Shown: piece by piece, positions 12,061 to 22,283 of the stretch
Position numbering within the stretch: the first letter of the stretch is position 1
Layout of the letters: each line of letters opens with the position of its first letter
Assembly: GCF_030247185.1 (NCBI RefSeq)
Contig: NC_080572.1
Span: forward strand, 297,276,314-297,340,313
Source: Malaya genurostris
Lineage: Eukaryota; Arthropoda; Insecta; Diptera; Culicidae
Length of the DNA: 64,000 nt
Direction: 5' to 3'
The notes under the pieces: model-generated
The model's input: only the letters and a program-made list of their open reading frames with translations
What the model was told of the DNA's origin: nothing
Databases searched by the model: none
Position numbers and translations under genes: made by a program

Positions 12061-12895
12061 CAACGCGTTTTGTCGGTTACGTCACTTATACCATCATATC
12101 TACGGAACTAGAAGTCACAGACACTTCGGCAGTCTCACGACAAAAGAGCCTAACTGTAAAAATGACAGTTTTTCGTTGTTTACTTTTTCTTTCACGATTT
12201 ACGGAATTGATTTTATATTCGATACCTTACTATTCGCAAAACTTTCAAGTTGAAACCACAAGCTTTCGATTTATATTGGAAACTCTCAAGAAGTTGCAGT
12301 AATGGCTCCGTAATAATCAGAAGAGAATGTAAACAAAGAGAGACTCTCATTTGTTGTTAGGCCCTTTTGTGGTGGGATTGTTGATTTTATCTTTGAACTT
12401 GATCAATGACCCAACAGTAGTTTTCAAATGAGTCTAGGTTTGTTAAAATCGGTTCAGCGATCCTTAGAAAATCGCGCGGTTCGAAAACAACTCGTTTTGT
12501 TGGTTACGTCACTTATACCATCATATCTCCGGAACCAGAACTCACAGCCATTTGATCTTTGAACTTGATTAATAACCTAACAGTAGCTTTCAAATGAGTC
12601 TAAGCTTGTTACAATCGGTTCAGTCATCTCCGAGAAAATTGCGCGGTAAAAATACATCGCGTTTTGTCGATTACGTCACTTATAGCATCATATCTACGCA
12701 GCTAGAAGTCACAGACAATTTATTTTTGAACTTGATCAATGGTCCAATAATAGCTTTGAAACGATTCTAAGATTGTTCAAATCGGTTTGGTTATCTTCGA
12801 GGAAAAAGCAATTGAAAAAAAAAAAACAAATCGTTTGGTCGGTTACGTCACTCATACCATCATATCTCCGAAACTAGAAGTCATAGTCATTTGAT
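12061..12895 (+). repeat. Tandem array of about 170-bp units
   Basis: Each unit starts with a phrase like GTTTTGTCGGTTACGTCAC, continues with CATCATATCT.CGGAAC.AGAAGTCACAG and ends with AATCGGTTCAGTCATCTC. Unit starts are near 12,064, 12,494, 12,661 and 12,833. Spacings of 167 and 172 separate the last three. The first gap is larger because a 231-bp MITE has inserted. A lone fragment of the same phrase occurs near 35,476. Confidence 0.8.
12140..12370. mobile_element. MITE nested in the 170-bp array
   Basis: The ends ACAAAAGAGCCTAAC (12140-12154) and GTTAGGCCCTTTTGT (12356-12370) are inverted repeats with one mismatch. The insert splits a 170-bp unit. Its right part (GAAGAGAATGTAAACAAAGAGA) resembles the right part of the MITE at 59,667-59,871, so the two probably belong to one broad family. 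It encodes nothing. Confidence 0.65.
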
Positions 12896-13496
12896 TAGTT
12901 GATGACAAACAACAGAAAAGTAATGTTTATAACAAAAGTATTATAATTTCCTATTTCGGACCATTGTGCATTGGATTTGTAGGGAGAGAGAGACTAATTT
13001 GACTTCATACTGATTTTTCAAAAAAAAGTAAATGAATTCTTTGGAACCTAGGAAAACATCCATTAAAACTGCTCTGATTTGTTTTGTTCACTTCTGATTG
13101 GTCTCCACTGAGATACAGTGGACACCGCAAAACATGATTTCTAAGAAGCGTTTTTAGAAATACTTCTTCGCCGCCTTAATTCTCAATATTTTTTCCCGAA
13201 AACATTAGGGGAGAGCGTACGATTACCGGCACCCTTTTGTTTTAAGCTTATAACTTCTGACTAAGTGCACATTATGCGGACATATATACATCAATGGAAA
13301 GCTAAAGTTCCTAGCTAACAACTGATTGAGAAACTAAGTTGATTCATTTGATTAAAAAAATTTATTGTCAATTTAGTAAAGTGATAAATTTTGGCCATTT
13401 CAAAAAAGGTGTTCGGTTACCGGCACCTCACGAAATTCCGATAAAAATGGAAAAAATATAGGTAAAGACTGCAATTCTTCGAAGAAAAAATGGAAT
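12896..13496. other. Intergenic DNA; start of an ACCGGCACC-containing repeat
   Basis: No gene is seen. The phrase TTACCGGCACC occurs at about 13,218 and 13,416, and its inverse GCCGGTAACCG at about 14,074. Together with GTGCCGGCAT at about 14,413 this hints at a degenerate transposon spanning roughly 13.2-14.4 kb, but I cannot define its ends. Confidence 0.4.
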
Positions 13497-13754
13497 TTAT
13501 TCTTTTCGGAAGCGTTTAGGACAAAAGTCTTCATTGTCTGATGGTGACTTCGTCTTGGCTCTCTTGACTGTGATGACTTGGATGGTGCCGCCTTTGGTGT
13601 CGATTTGGCCGGTCTTCCACGGGCTTCGCGTCATTGAATATGTTGCTGCAGTCGAATTTATTGGTTTCTTATCCCCTAAGCAACGTTTAATGACACTAAA
13701 CAGTGCATTAAAGTTAATTTTCCTTGACTTGGACGATTTGCTTGAAGTCGCCAT
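13497..13754 (-). CDS. Short basic ORF inside a suspected transposon
   Basis: An 85-codon frame with a true ATG at 13,752-13,754. The product is Ser/Lys/Arg-rich (it starts MATSSKSSKSRK and ends PKRFRKE), so it could be nuclear or nucleic-acid-binding, but I recognise no domain. It lies between inverted GCCGGTAACC-like phrases, which suggests it belongs to a degenerate DNA transposon rather than a host gene. It is too short to exclude chance. Confidence 0.25.
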   Translation of the reverse strand: MATSSKSSKSRKINFNALFSVIKRCLGDKKPINSTAATYSMTRSPWKTGQIDTKGGTIQVITVKRAKTKSPSDNEDFCPKRFRKE

Positions 13755-14699
13755 GGCTAACAGAACCAGATAACCAAAGTTTTTACTTATATAACGGATG
13801 TATTGAAGCCGTCAAGTTGTCCACGTGTTGCACATCACCAGTTATGCCAGGTAATACAATAAGTTTAGCTAGCAAAAACGAAAAGATCGCGCCAATTTTC
13901 AAAAGTCTATAATTTCTGACGAATGTCTGCAAACAATCGAAGCTTCAAAAGTCTTTAGACGAAAAAAGGTTTACATGTTAACTAAGAAATTTGATAATTT
14001 ACAGACAAATTTGCAGACTAGGCACCTCTGCATATCATTGACAATTGTTCGCGATTTGTCGAAAAAAATTAAATGCCGGTAACCGAAATCGGTAGACATT
14101 CTGAAAATGACGAAAAAAACATCGGTAGCGAAAATTTTGATAGCATCCGGTATTAAATCATGAAACAGATCGATATCACTTCATAAATAATCAATCCACT
14201 CACCTTTTCGATTGTTGCTTTTCAATTTATGATACCATGAAAAAGTCATAAAAAACTTCTGTGTTGATTTTCACGCAATTTAAAATTTGTTTTAAACGCA
14301 ACAAAAAGTACAAGCGTCTGTTTGCTTTGGTATTTGGCACAAAAAAAACGTGCTGCTATTACACACACACATGACATTTATCGGAATGACGCTATCTGCT
14401 TTCTGTCAAAAGTTACGGTGGAGTGCCGGCATCTGTATCTAAACTTCATGTACGTTTAGCCATCAGATGGCATGTATCCATTTGGACCACTAGCTCCTCG
14501 ATAACCTAAGGCCACTGTTTTATTACGCATTACTGGTCATGTTTTCGCAGATGGACTTAGCATATACCCATAAAGAATTCCGAAAACTACATTATTATTT
14601 TTATTCTTAGAGCAAAATCTAGCTATACCCAAAGGAAACTTCTCGATTCCTTGTGGAACAAGTGTAAGAACTGTTCTAAAATATTCAGACAAAAACATC
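13755..14699. other. Intergenic DNA, no gene seen
   Basis: The probable right half of the 13.2-14.4 kb degenerate element, followed by unique-looking AT-rich sequence up to the minisatellite. It contains a short CA tract near 14,361. Confidence 0.4.
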
Positions 14700-15240
14700 A
14701 TATACGATATAAACTATATAAACGATATAAACGATAAAAACGATATAAACGATATAAACGATATAAACGATATGAACTATATAAACGATATAAAATATAT
14801 AAACGATATAAATGATATAAACGATATTAACGATATAAACGATATAAACGATATAAACGATATAAACGATATAATCGATAGAAACGATAGAAACGATATA
14901 AAAGATATAAACGATGTAAACAATGTAAACGATATATCGCTTATATCGTTTATACCGTAACGATATAAGCGATATAAAAAATATAATCGTAAACGATATA
15001 AACGATATCGATATAAACGATATAAACGATATAAACAATATAAACGATATAAACGATATGAGCGATATAAACGGTATAAACGACATAAACAATATAAACG
15101 ATATAAACGATATAAACGATATAAACGGTATAAACGATATAAGCGATATAATCCATATAATCGTAAACAATATAAACGATATCGATATAAACGATATAAA
15201 CGACATAAACTATATGAACGATATAAACACGATATATGAT
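14700..15240. repeat. 9-bp minisatellite, unit ATAAACGAT
   Basis: About 60 units of the 9-mer ATAAACGAT with point variants. Because 9 is a multiple of three, every frame stays open and gives long tripeptide-repeat translations (NDI on +, YIV/LYR/FIS on -), which are not genes. In the middle, 14,934-14,950 and 14,959-14,975 are perfect 17-bp inverted repeats around an 8-bp loop. The phrase ATATAATCGT followed by AAAC recurs at 14,981 and 15,155, a 174-bp higher-order duplication. Confidence 0.95.
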
Positions 15241-16351
15241 ATGATTGTTGAATGTGATGAAAACGGTAGAACAGATAAAGTTTTTTCATCGATTTTTCAT
15301 ATTTCTATTGTTTCAATAGTTAAAATCGTTTTTATCATTATTTGAGTAGTTTTGCACTGTTCTTCGAGCAGTTTTTTCAAGCTATTTTTTCATCGTTTCT
15401 CGAGCATTTTTTAATCGTTTTTAAGCAGAATCGGCTAGAAAAACTGCACGAGAACGATAAAAACACTGTTAGGAAAAAAGTGTCCGAAGAACAGTGAAAA
15501 ACAATTCAAAAACGATTAGAAAACTGCAGATTTTTATAGTTTGCGAATTAAAACGACAGTTTTTAAATCGTTTTCAAGCAGATTATTACCGTTTAACTGC
15601 AGTTTTGATTTGTGTTCAAGCAGTTTTTCTAACATTTCCATCGATTTCGGGTAGTTTTTTTTCCACTTTCAAGCAGCTTTTAGAGTAGTACATTGCTCGA
15701 AGAAACTGTTTGAGGAATGGTGACAAAAAAATCAAATAATGAAATGGCGTAACCGATTTTAGCAAGCTAAGATTCATGAAAGGTATTATAGTTTCCTAAA
15801 AAAATTGTAGAACATTTTATCTGGATCCGACTTCCGGTTCCGGAACTAAAGCGTGATTAGTGGAAAATTACAAATTTCATTAGTATTTTTCCACGAACAA
15901 TGGTTACTAACATTATTACTAAATGTTTCTCCAATGATGCGTTTTCTTATGCAAAACATTTAAATTTATTTTTTGGAACGGTAGCTTTAAAAAAATTCTC
16001 AAAAATAGTGTCATTTTTCATCCGTTAGACCCTACCTTAAGCATACCTCGAAGCGACACGTTTGAATAGAGTGCTGTACATGTACGCTATGCGCGGTTGA
16101 CACGGTTATTTTTTCGTGTTTCCATCAATGGCCTCATTTTGCAATTGAGCGTTTATATACTTCACACAATTTCTGGCTGTCTCTATTGTGAGATAAGTAA
16201 ATAAATTTTACTTTTGTTTGAGACTCTGTTACCATATTTTTTTTAAAACTCCTTTCTCAACTTGATTAGTGAGTAATTAGTGGCTAGTGAAGTCTGCAGT
16301 CTCATTACTCCACGATGAAGAATCGAATTGTAATTAAAGTATAATTTCAAA
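15241..16351. other. Degenerate repeats next to the minisatellite; no gene
   Basis: From 15,290 to about 15,700 phrases such as AGCAGTTTTT and ATCGTTTTT and their complements recur at irregular spacing, giving a weak overall dyad (for example CACTGTTCTTCGAGCAG at about 15,355 against CGAAGAACAGTG at about 15,486). 15,750-15,850 contains an inverted copy of the shared core AACCGATTTTAGCAAGCTA and GATCCGACTTCCGG. Nothing coding is supported. Confidence 0.5.
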
Positions 16352-18279
16352 TCATTTTTCATCACGTTGAGCAGTGCTCAATTTAGCTAAACTTTCAGTA
16401 TCAGTATCGAAGAAACACAGTTTTAAATTAATACATTCTATAAAGTTTAAGTTGGAATCTACAGGCGACACACTTTTGTAAGACATTTTTATACTTTTTG
16501 ACCCTCGGTATGTAATAATGAATCCAAATAACGCCAAAAGGCCATCCGTTTCCGAATAAACGAAAACAAACACGCTTCCGAAGTACGCTCGCGTTAATGT
16601 TTCTCGTTTTAAATCATCATACGTGGCACCAAACGGCAACTTCGTTTTTTTCATTTTCATATCGTCCAAAATGTTCTTTTTTTCTGCATTTTCAATTCAG
16701 CTTCCGCTAACGCTATACCCAACATCCGATCCAAAACAACCTGATTCATAAGGACCGCATAAACTGTTACTTTTACGATCGGCCGTAACTAATTCTAATT
16801 CACTTGAAACGTTGCATAAACGCATAATTCTACAACTGACTGACAAGCATCGATCGCCGACCCTGCCGCACTCCCCATGCCCACCCCCCCTTCGCCTAGT
16901 TAATTGATTGATGCAATTAAGTTCACTTAGGCGTAAATCATTAAGCTTTATTAGCTCTATCGAAACCCGCCTTCAAGTGTTTCTGTTCGCCACTAGCACC
17001 GCCGGGGACAAATGTCGTTTAACTTCAAGTGGCGCCTGTTTCCGGCATGTTCTCTGTTCACCCCGCACTGGTCGGGTCGGGCTCTTTAAATCCTTCACCA
17101 ATCCCTCCGCCCAACGCCAAATGAGTAATGTTTATGCACTTTTCACGTTGCGCTTCGTGAGATTCACTGTCTACCGGCTGGCTGGCTGACTGCTGGCACA
17201 TTTCTTGAGAGACCGAAAATGTAATTCCTGCCTGCGACAGATGGCGCACTGAATCTGTGCCGAAATCTGTGGCTCCCCCATCAGCCATTGCTGATGTCGG
17301 CATGATAAATATTGTTGTTTCGCAATCCTTTTCGGTGGCGTAGAGCAAGCAGTTATATTGAAATCCAAAAAAGAAAGAAAGAAAGTTAATTTATTGACTT
17401 CAAATGTTTCGGTGCAGTGCATCTTGCAGGCGTGATCCCGTCCCCCCGCCTGCAGGGTATGCAATTCGTGATGAGCTGAAAATCAATCGCCTACTGTAGG
17501 GGATGATGGCTGTTATGACGACTGTTATATTACATACGTCCTCTTGACGGAACAAAAGAAAAAACGTGCAAAAGAAGATCTACTTGGGAAAAGTGACTCC
17601 TTTGTGTCGGTAAATAGGTGTTTTCTCGATACGGTATTCTCACACTCGCCGAGTGTGGCATTCGATGGCGCTCGGTTTTCTTCTTTTCACCGAAGAGATT
17701 GGATTCGATAGCGCTACCGTTAGGGGTTAGAATGTCAAAGTCTAAACTGTAAGAGAAAATGTTAATCCTACCATGAATGGCGTAAACATAGAGGTATGAG
17801 ATACATCTTCTTTTTCTTTCCATTTGACTCGGTTAGTGAGTTATTTGTGTTTCCTTCGCCAGGCCAGGCCAAGGCTGGTAGTGTTGGTGAGATACCGCAT
17901 GTGCAGCTTCCTCGTCGTCGAATTATCAAATGGTGAAAATGCATTTTCCTCTCACAATCTCACTCACCAGAAGCTTTCGGACGGGGTTGTGTTTGTGATG
18001 GCAGATAACTCTCATACAAGGGTGTTTGTGTTTGTATTTGTGTGTGTGGTAAAATTTAGCCGAAGTGCGGAGTCTGTGCAGAAACGTCGCCTACTAGATC
18101 CTGACCGAGAGGCTGTTCCACAGTAGCAGGCCAAAAGGGATCTGCTCAGTCGGTGATGTGCCATGCTTGGGATGACTGTTAGTCCGGAAAAGTGTAAAGC
18201 AAAACTGGTGAAAACGACAGACCGTTTTTTTTGGAGGACATTGCATTATTGGTGAAAAAAAGTGAGTGCTTTTGGCAGG
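16352..18279. other. Mostly unique, more GC-rich intergenic DNA
   Basis: This stretch lacks the recognisable repeats seen elsewhere. A 105-codon minus-strand frame (16,352-16,669) and several 93-100-codon frames at 17-18 kb show no domain. Upstream regulatory sequence or a non-coding first exon could be here. Possible donors such as AAAGTGAGTG at about 18,259-18,268 exist, but nothing proves an exon. Confidence 0.35.
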
Positions 18280-18582
18280 ATGTTTGGTGTTCATGCAACG
18301 GCACCGATGGAAAATTTGGCACGGGCACTTTGTCCTTGCTCCGATTGTGGCCCCCTTTTCCTGTTTCGGACAGCCCGGCGCCGTCGTCGAAGTGTCCCAG
18401 ATTTGCGGCGCCAGTCTAGCAGTTGGCTGTTTCGACAGAAATCCGCTAATGTGGCGTCAGATGATAGGTTTGATAGTGAACTCGAACTGGACCTCGATGC
18501 TGGTGGATTTGAGGAATGGGAGGATGTCAGCCAATCGTCCAAGGTGACCAATTGGAGGAAGTACCGCTCCCGTAGTGGCTAG
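18280..18582 (+). CDS. Candidate small protein or exon, Arg-rich then acidic
   Basis: A 100-codon frame from the ATG at 18,280 to TAG at 18,580-18,582. The product begins MFGVHATAPM, has a CPCSDC motif near residue 18, an RTARRRRRSVPDLRR basic patch, an acidic stretch with FEEWEDV and a basic end. The third-position pattern and the acidic/basic segmentation look more coding-like than the neighbouring frames. A possible acceptor (TTTTGGCAG, ending at 18,278) precedes the ATG, and AAG followed by GTGACC at 18,544 is a possible donor, so it could be an exon of a longer gene. I do not recognise the family. Confidence 0.3.
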   Translation: MFGVHATAPMENLARALCPCSDCGPLFLFRTARRRRRSVPDLRRQSSSWLFRQKSANVASDDRFDSELELDLDAGGFEEWEDVSQSSKVTNWRKYRSRSG

Positions 18583-20564
18583 AAGGCATCGGAGCCTTTT
18601 TTGACAAAAGTAGTAGTATGCGGCTTTGAATAGAAGCTAGATTAGACGTGGTTTGTTTGTGCGTTTTTTTATCTCTCTAGTGTATCCTCATTTCATCTTC
18701 ATTCTCCTCCGGACTCATGGCGCCCCAACAGGAGAACAGTGATTGCCATTATCAACATCATAAAAGGCAGACAGGCAGACTATTATCTCCACCAGAATGG
18801 AGTGACAAACGTGAGCATAACATAACATTAACGGGGGCAACTTTTGTTTCCGTGCTAATGGTCACAAACCAAGGCGAAAAAAAAAAGAAAGTTTCTTTGC
18901 ATTTCAACCATTCGGGTGAAATTGTTCTTTTCCTGTGACGTTTCCAATTATGATAATTCCAGGCAACCTTATTTTCCGTCTGTTTTCGCTCTTTTTTTCT
19001 GTTCCTTTGTTCGCATGTGATTTATGAGGTTCTGCTCGGCACATTCCCATTTAATTTGCAGTGCTGCTCGTTTTTTTTATTTTCGACTGCCTTAACGGTA
19101 GGCAACCACCCCAACACCTACAGATCAAACGAGAGCTCCTAGTGCACTAATGGGGGGGGGGATCCGTGAGCTCGAAAGTGCGATAATCTGCACACAAAAC
19201 GGTAGCGGTATTATTCTGGATGAGAGAAGCAAAAAAATGGGTCACACAGGACATCAATCGATACAATAAGGGAGGGGGGGGAGGGTTGATCCCACATATC
19301 CGTGACATTAAGGTCAGATTGATACGCTGAAACCCTTACACTGTAATCCTCGGAGGGTGCGTCCGGTGTTCCGTAGTAAAATATCGTTTACATCAGAAGA
19401 GAAACAGTGATGACAAATATGTCAATAAAGGAAATTGTAGCCGAATCCACACACATACACACACAGATGTTGAGGGGGGGGGTGTTGAGAGATTCGTGAT
19501 AGATACGTGATATGTTGAATGACGGGTTGTTCGAGTGGGATCTTAGAGAAGCTTAAAGCGGCCGATGTTGAGTTATATGGTTACGGAAAAAAATATTTCT
19601 GATTGCATATTTTGCCCGGTGGAAATCGTTTGACACCCACGCGAGGCTTTTCAAACTTTCTCATTATGACATACCGTTTCGAGCTGGATTTCGAACGTAA
19701 ATGGAAAGTGAATTTATTTTAAAATTTTATTTCATGCTGCCAACAATATTTTTTCTATGAATGCCTTTGCATTGTAGTAAATTTTGTTTCGATTTGTTAC
19801 TAACTCAATTAGTATTGAAGATAGCATTTTCTTACATTTTTGGCAAAACATGAATTTCATTTTTAAATACACAAATTTAAAAAGACTAATATTTGAACTT
19901 CGTTTTTTAATCAAGGGGTCCTCTAAGTTGTGTTTCATCACATCCAGAGTAGTTCAATTGGTAGAACAATTTTCCCAGATTGGAGAAAGTTTCGAATTAG
20001 GAACTGTCTTTGAAAATTGACGTCGCTAGGTTTCGTATTTCGTTATTTTCATTTTATTATTAATTCTGCTTTTTCTTTGGAAAATTCCTCCAAGCTTGGA
20101 TGTGTGAAGGTGAAAATTTGGTATAGCACTGAGACAATAATAGCTGACAGTTCCACATCATCCGAAAAAATCAGTAGCTTAGATTTGCAAATTCCGTGGT
20201 GCAAACGTTGCATAATTTTGATTTCATAATTGATCCGATTTATAGATGAAGATTTTTATCAACAATTATCCCCACATATTAACGAAGGACATCTATATTT
20301 AAGATATTGTCAAATCTCAAAATGCAGTCCTTCTGAGAGAATCCTAAATGCGTGCAGTGTTCTTGGCGATGTCCATCTTTAGCCTGGCGTTGGAAGAGAT
20401 ACGGAGATTGTTTAACTTTTGCGTTCAAACTTCAAAAGTTTGCATGTGAAACTCAAAAGGTTTTGTCTTAATTACATTGATTGCGCAGGAATTGAAAGTT
20501 GACTTACGTAGTTAGACTACACTATGTCGCTTACGACATCTTCAAACATCATGTCTACTGTTTA
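18583..20564. other. Intergenic DNA with G-runs, no gene
   Basis: Poly-G runs of 8-9 occur near 19,152, 19,273 and 19,475, and a short CA tract near 19,452. The phrase TAGTTCAATTGGTAGAAC at about 19,951 looks like a tRNA D-arm, but no cloverleaf can be completed. From 19.7 kb the DNA is AT-rich, with fragmentary open frames only. Confidence 0.45.
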
Positions 20565-21068
20565 ATTTTGTTTGGGTCTCGGCTCATTGCTCCATTTCAG
20601 GCAATGAAAGAGCCGATAGTTTAGCCAAACGCTATTGAGGGTGAATTTTATGAGAAACCGATTGCTTTCAACGACTATAGCGCGACTCGCTAAAGAACAC
20701 TTGCCAGCAGGCAAGCTTCTTGGGATAAAAATGATCTGGGTCGGTGGATGCACTCAACTATTCCTAAAATATCGACAAAAGCATGGTTCAGGGGGCTGCA
20801 TGTGAGTAGGAACTTTATTCGTGTGATGTCCAGACTCATGTCCAATCACTACACGTTAGATGCACATCTCCTTCGAATTGGACTTTCCGAGACTAATCAT
20901 TGTGCTTGGACATGCGTGGAGTATCGTGATGTCAGATCTCAACTAATAAATTCCTTGCGTACCCAAGGTAGACCATCCAATGTCCCAGCTCGAGACATTC
21001 TTGCTTGTCGTGACCTTTCTTACATGAAACTTCTTTATCATTTCATCAAGACATCTTTTGAGTCTTAG
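20565..21068 (+). pseudogene. LINE ORF2 C-terminus with RNase H remnant
   Basis: Three frames joined by frameshifts read as the RNase H end of an I-type mosquito LINE. VWVSAH..ISGNERADSLAK (20,569 on) carries the conserved GNE.AD motif. AIEGEFYEKPIAFNDY follows in a shifted frame, then a 106-codon frame from 20,748 with RVMSRLMSNHYTLDAHLLRIGL and ARDILACRDLSYMKLLYHFI. Within this last frame the segment that usually carries the Cys/His zinc-like region (between NHCA and CVEYRDV) is shortened without loss of frame. Upstream RT sequence is absent, so this is a 5'-truncated, decayed copy. The stop at 21,066-21,068 is followed by a short AT-rich 3' end. Confidence 0.75.
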
Positions 21069-21466
21069 TTATGGCTCCTACTGCGTCCATTAGTTCGTCC
21101 AAAGAAAAATTTTAATAAAAATGATGTGCTGATAAAAACTGTTTATTTTGATATTTGATTCTCGGTTGTTAAAATCATAATTTTGCTCGCTCATCGCGAA
21201 ATCGAACTACTCGCACGCAAAGCAGTCGAAATTGATTAATGAGCCACAACTAACTGCAATAAAAGTATACAAAGAACGTTTATTTTAAAAACCTTTTCGA
21301 ACAGAAATATTCAACGGCTACCTGGAAGAGAATTTCAAATATCTTGAGCTACAGAAATATCTCGTGCCATCTGTTCCGATGGCTTGATGAGCGCCATTTA
21401 AATCATCAAACAAAAAATTTATGTCCCGGAGCACCTGGACTAACGTTTGTTTTCTTTTCTCTAGTA
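21069..21466. other. AT-rich spacer between LINE remnant and mariner element
   Basis: The probable 3' UTR of the LINE remnant extends to about 21,150. The rest shows nothing recognisable. Confidence 0.4.
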
Positions 21467-22281
21467 AGGAGTGTATCGAAAATAAGCTATCCACACATTT
21501 TTCTTTCAAATTATGATAAAAAACGATATTTTATTCAAACTAAAAATTGATCCAGTCCCTTTCGACCGAATTTCTCCACTTGAATCGACCTGTCCGCATC
21601 GCTCACATCATTCCCAACGACGACAGTAAAGTATTGTGGACCTGGAAGGGTTTTTGAGTCCTCCTTTACATAAGTCTCATCGTCCATTAAAACGCATGCA
21701 TCCGGACACTGCAAAAGACGCGAATACAATTTCCGGTCTCTTGTTGCTGCTCGCTTCTTCTGTTCTACACTTTGTTTCGAGATTTTCTGCTTCTTGTAGG
21801 TCTTAAGGTGAAATTCGCCTCTTGATTCGCTGGATCATTCCGACACTTGTTTCTGCTTTTTTGGCCAAATCACGTATTGACATTGATTTGTTCTTCATGA
21901 TTAGAGATACCACTTTCTTGTCCAGTTTCGGGTTGGAAGAGCGGGGTTTTCTGCCTCTTCCTGTTAGCTCATCCAAAGAATAGTATTCACCAAACTTATT
22001 AATGATGGTTTTAACACTGGCATGATGAATTTTGAAACCGCTTCGCCAATTTTCGTATAGTAATACCCTTTTCGCTTAGCCATGTGTCCAGAACCTTAAT
22101 TTTCACTTCCTTTTCAATACGCGACATTTTGAAAACGCAGAATTTCAACCGCACAAACAAGTAAACAAACGAAAGCTGACAGCCAAACGCACAGCATGCT
22201 GTGATTTGAGCATGAAAAACCATCACAAATATATGCGTACAACACAAATGTATGTGGATAGCTTATTTTCGATACACTGGT
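21467..22281 (-). mobile_element. DD37E-type mariner, internal deletion derivative
   Basis: Inverted ends of about 30 bp (AGTGTATCGAAAATAAGC at the left, its complement at the right) are flanked by TA at 21,465-21,466 and 22,282-22,283. The sequence is closely similar to the longer copy at 56,787-58,071, but about 490 bp corresponding to the 3' half of the transposase is missing. The junction lies near 21,550 (left-end sequence ATTGATCC joins transposase sequence CCCTTTCGACC). It could be mobilised in trans only. Confidence 0.9.
21540..22127 (-). pseudogene. Mariner transposase, truncated and frameshifted
   Basis: The minus-strand ATG at 22,125-22,127 opens MSRIEKEVKIKVLDTWLSEK, the helix-turn-helix start of the same transposase found at 57.9 kb. 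One extra base near 22,033 breaks the frame after the first HTH. Farther on, LLQCPDACVLMDDETYVKED contains the first catalytic Asp in intact form. The region with the second Asp and the Glu is deleted, and the frame ends in unrelated terminal sequence. It cannot encode an active transposase. Confidence 0.85.
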
Positions 22282-22283
22282 TA

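Noticed and set aside
14685..15345. Open frames of 60-173 codons on both strands
   Set aside because: They are translations of the 9-bp minisatellite; the period is a multiple of three, so no stops arise.
16352..16669. 105-codon minus-strand frame
   Set aside because: No recognisable domain, unclear start and ordinary AT-rich composition; not enough to call a gene.
19945..20015. tRNA-like phrase TAGTTCAATTGGTAGAAC with a TTCGAAT downstream
   Set aside because: The D-arm is convincing, but anticodon and T-arm pairing and acceptor stem cannot be completed.
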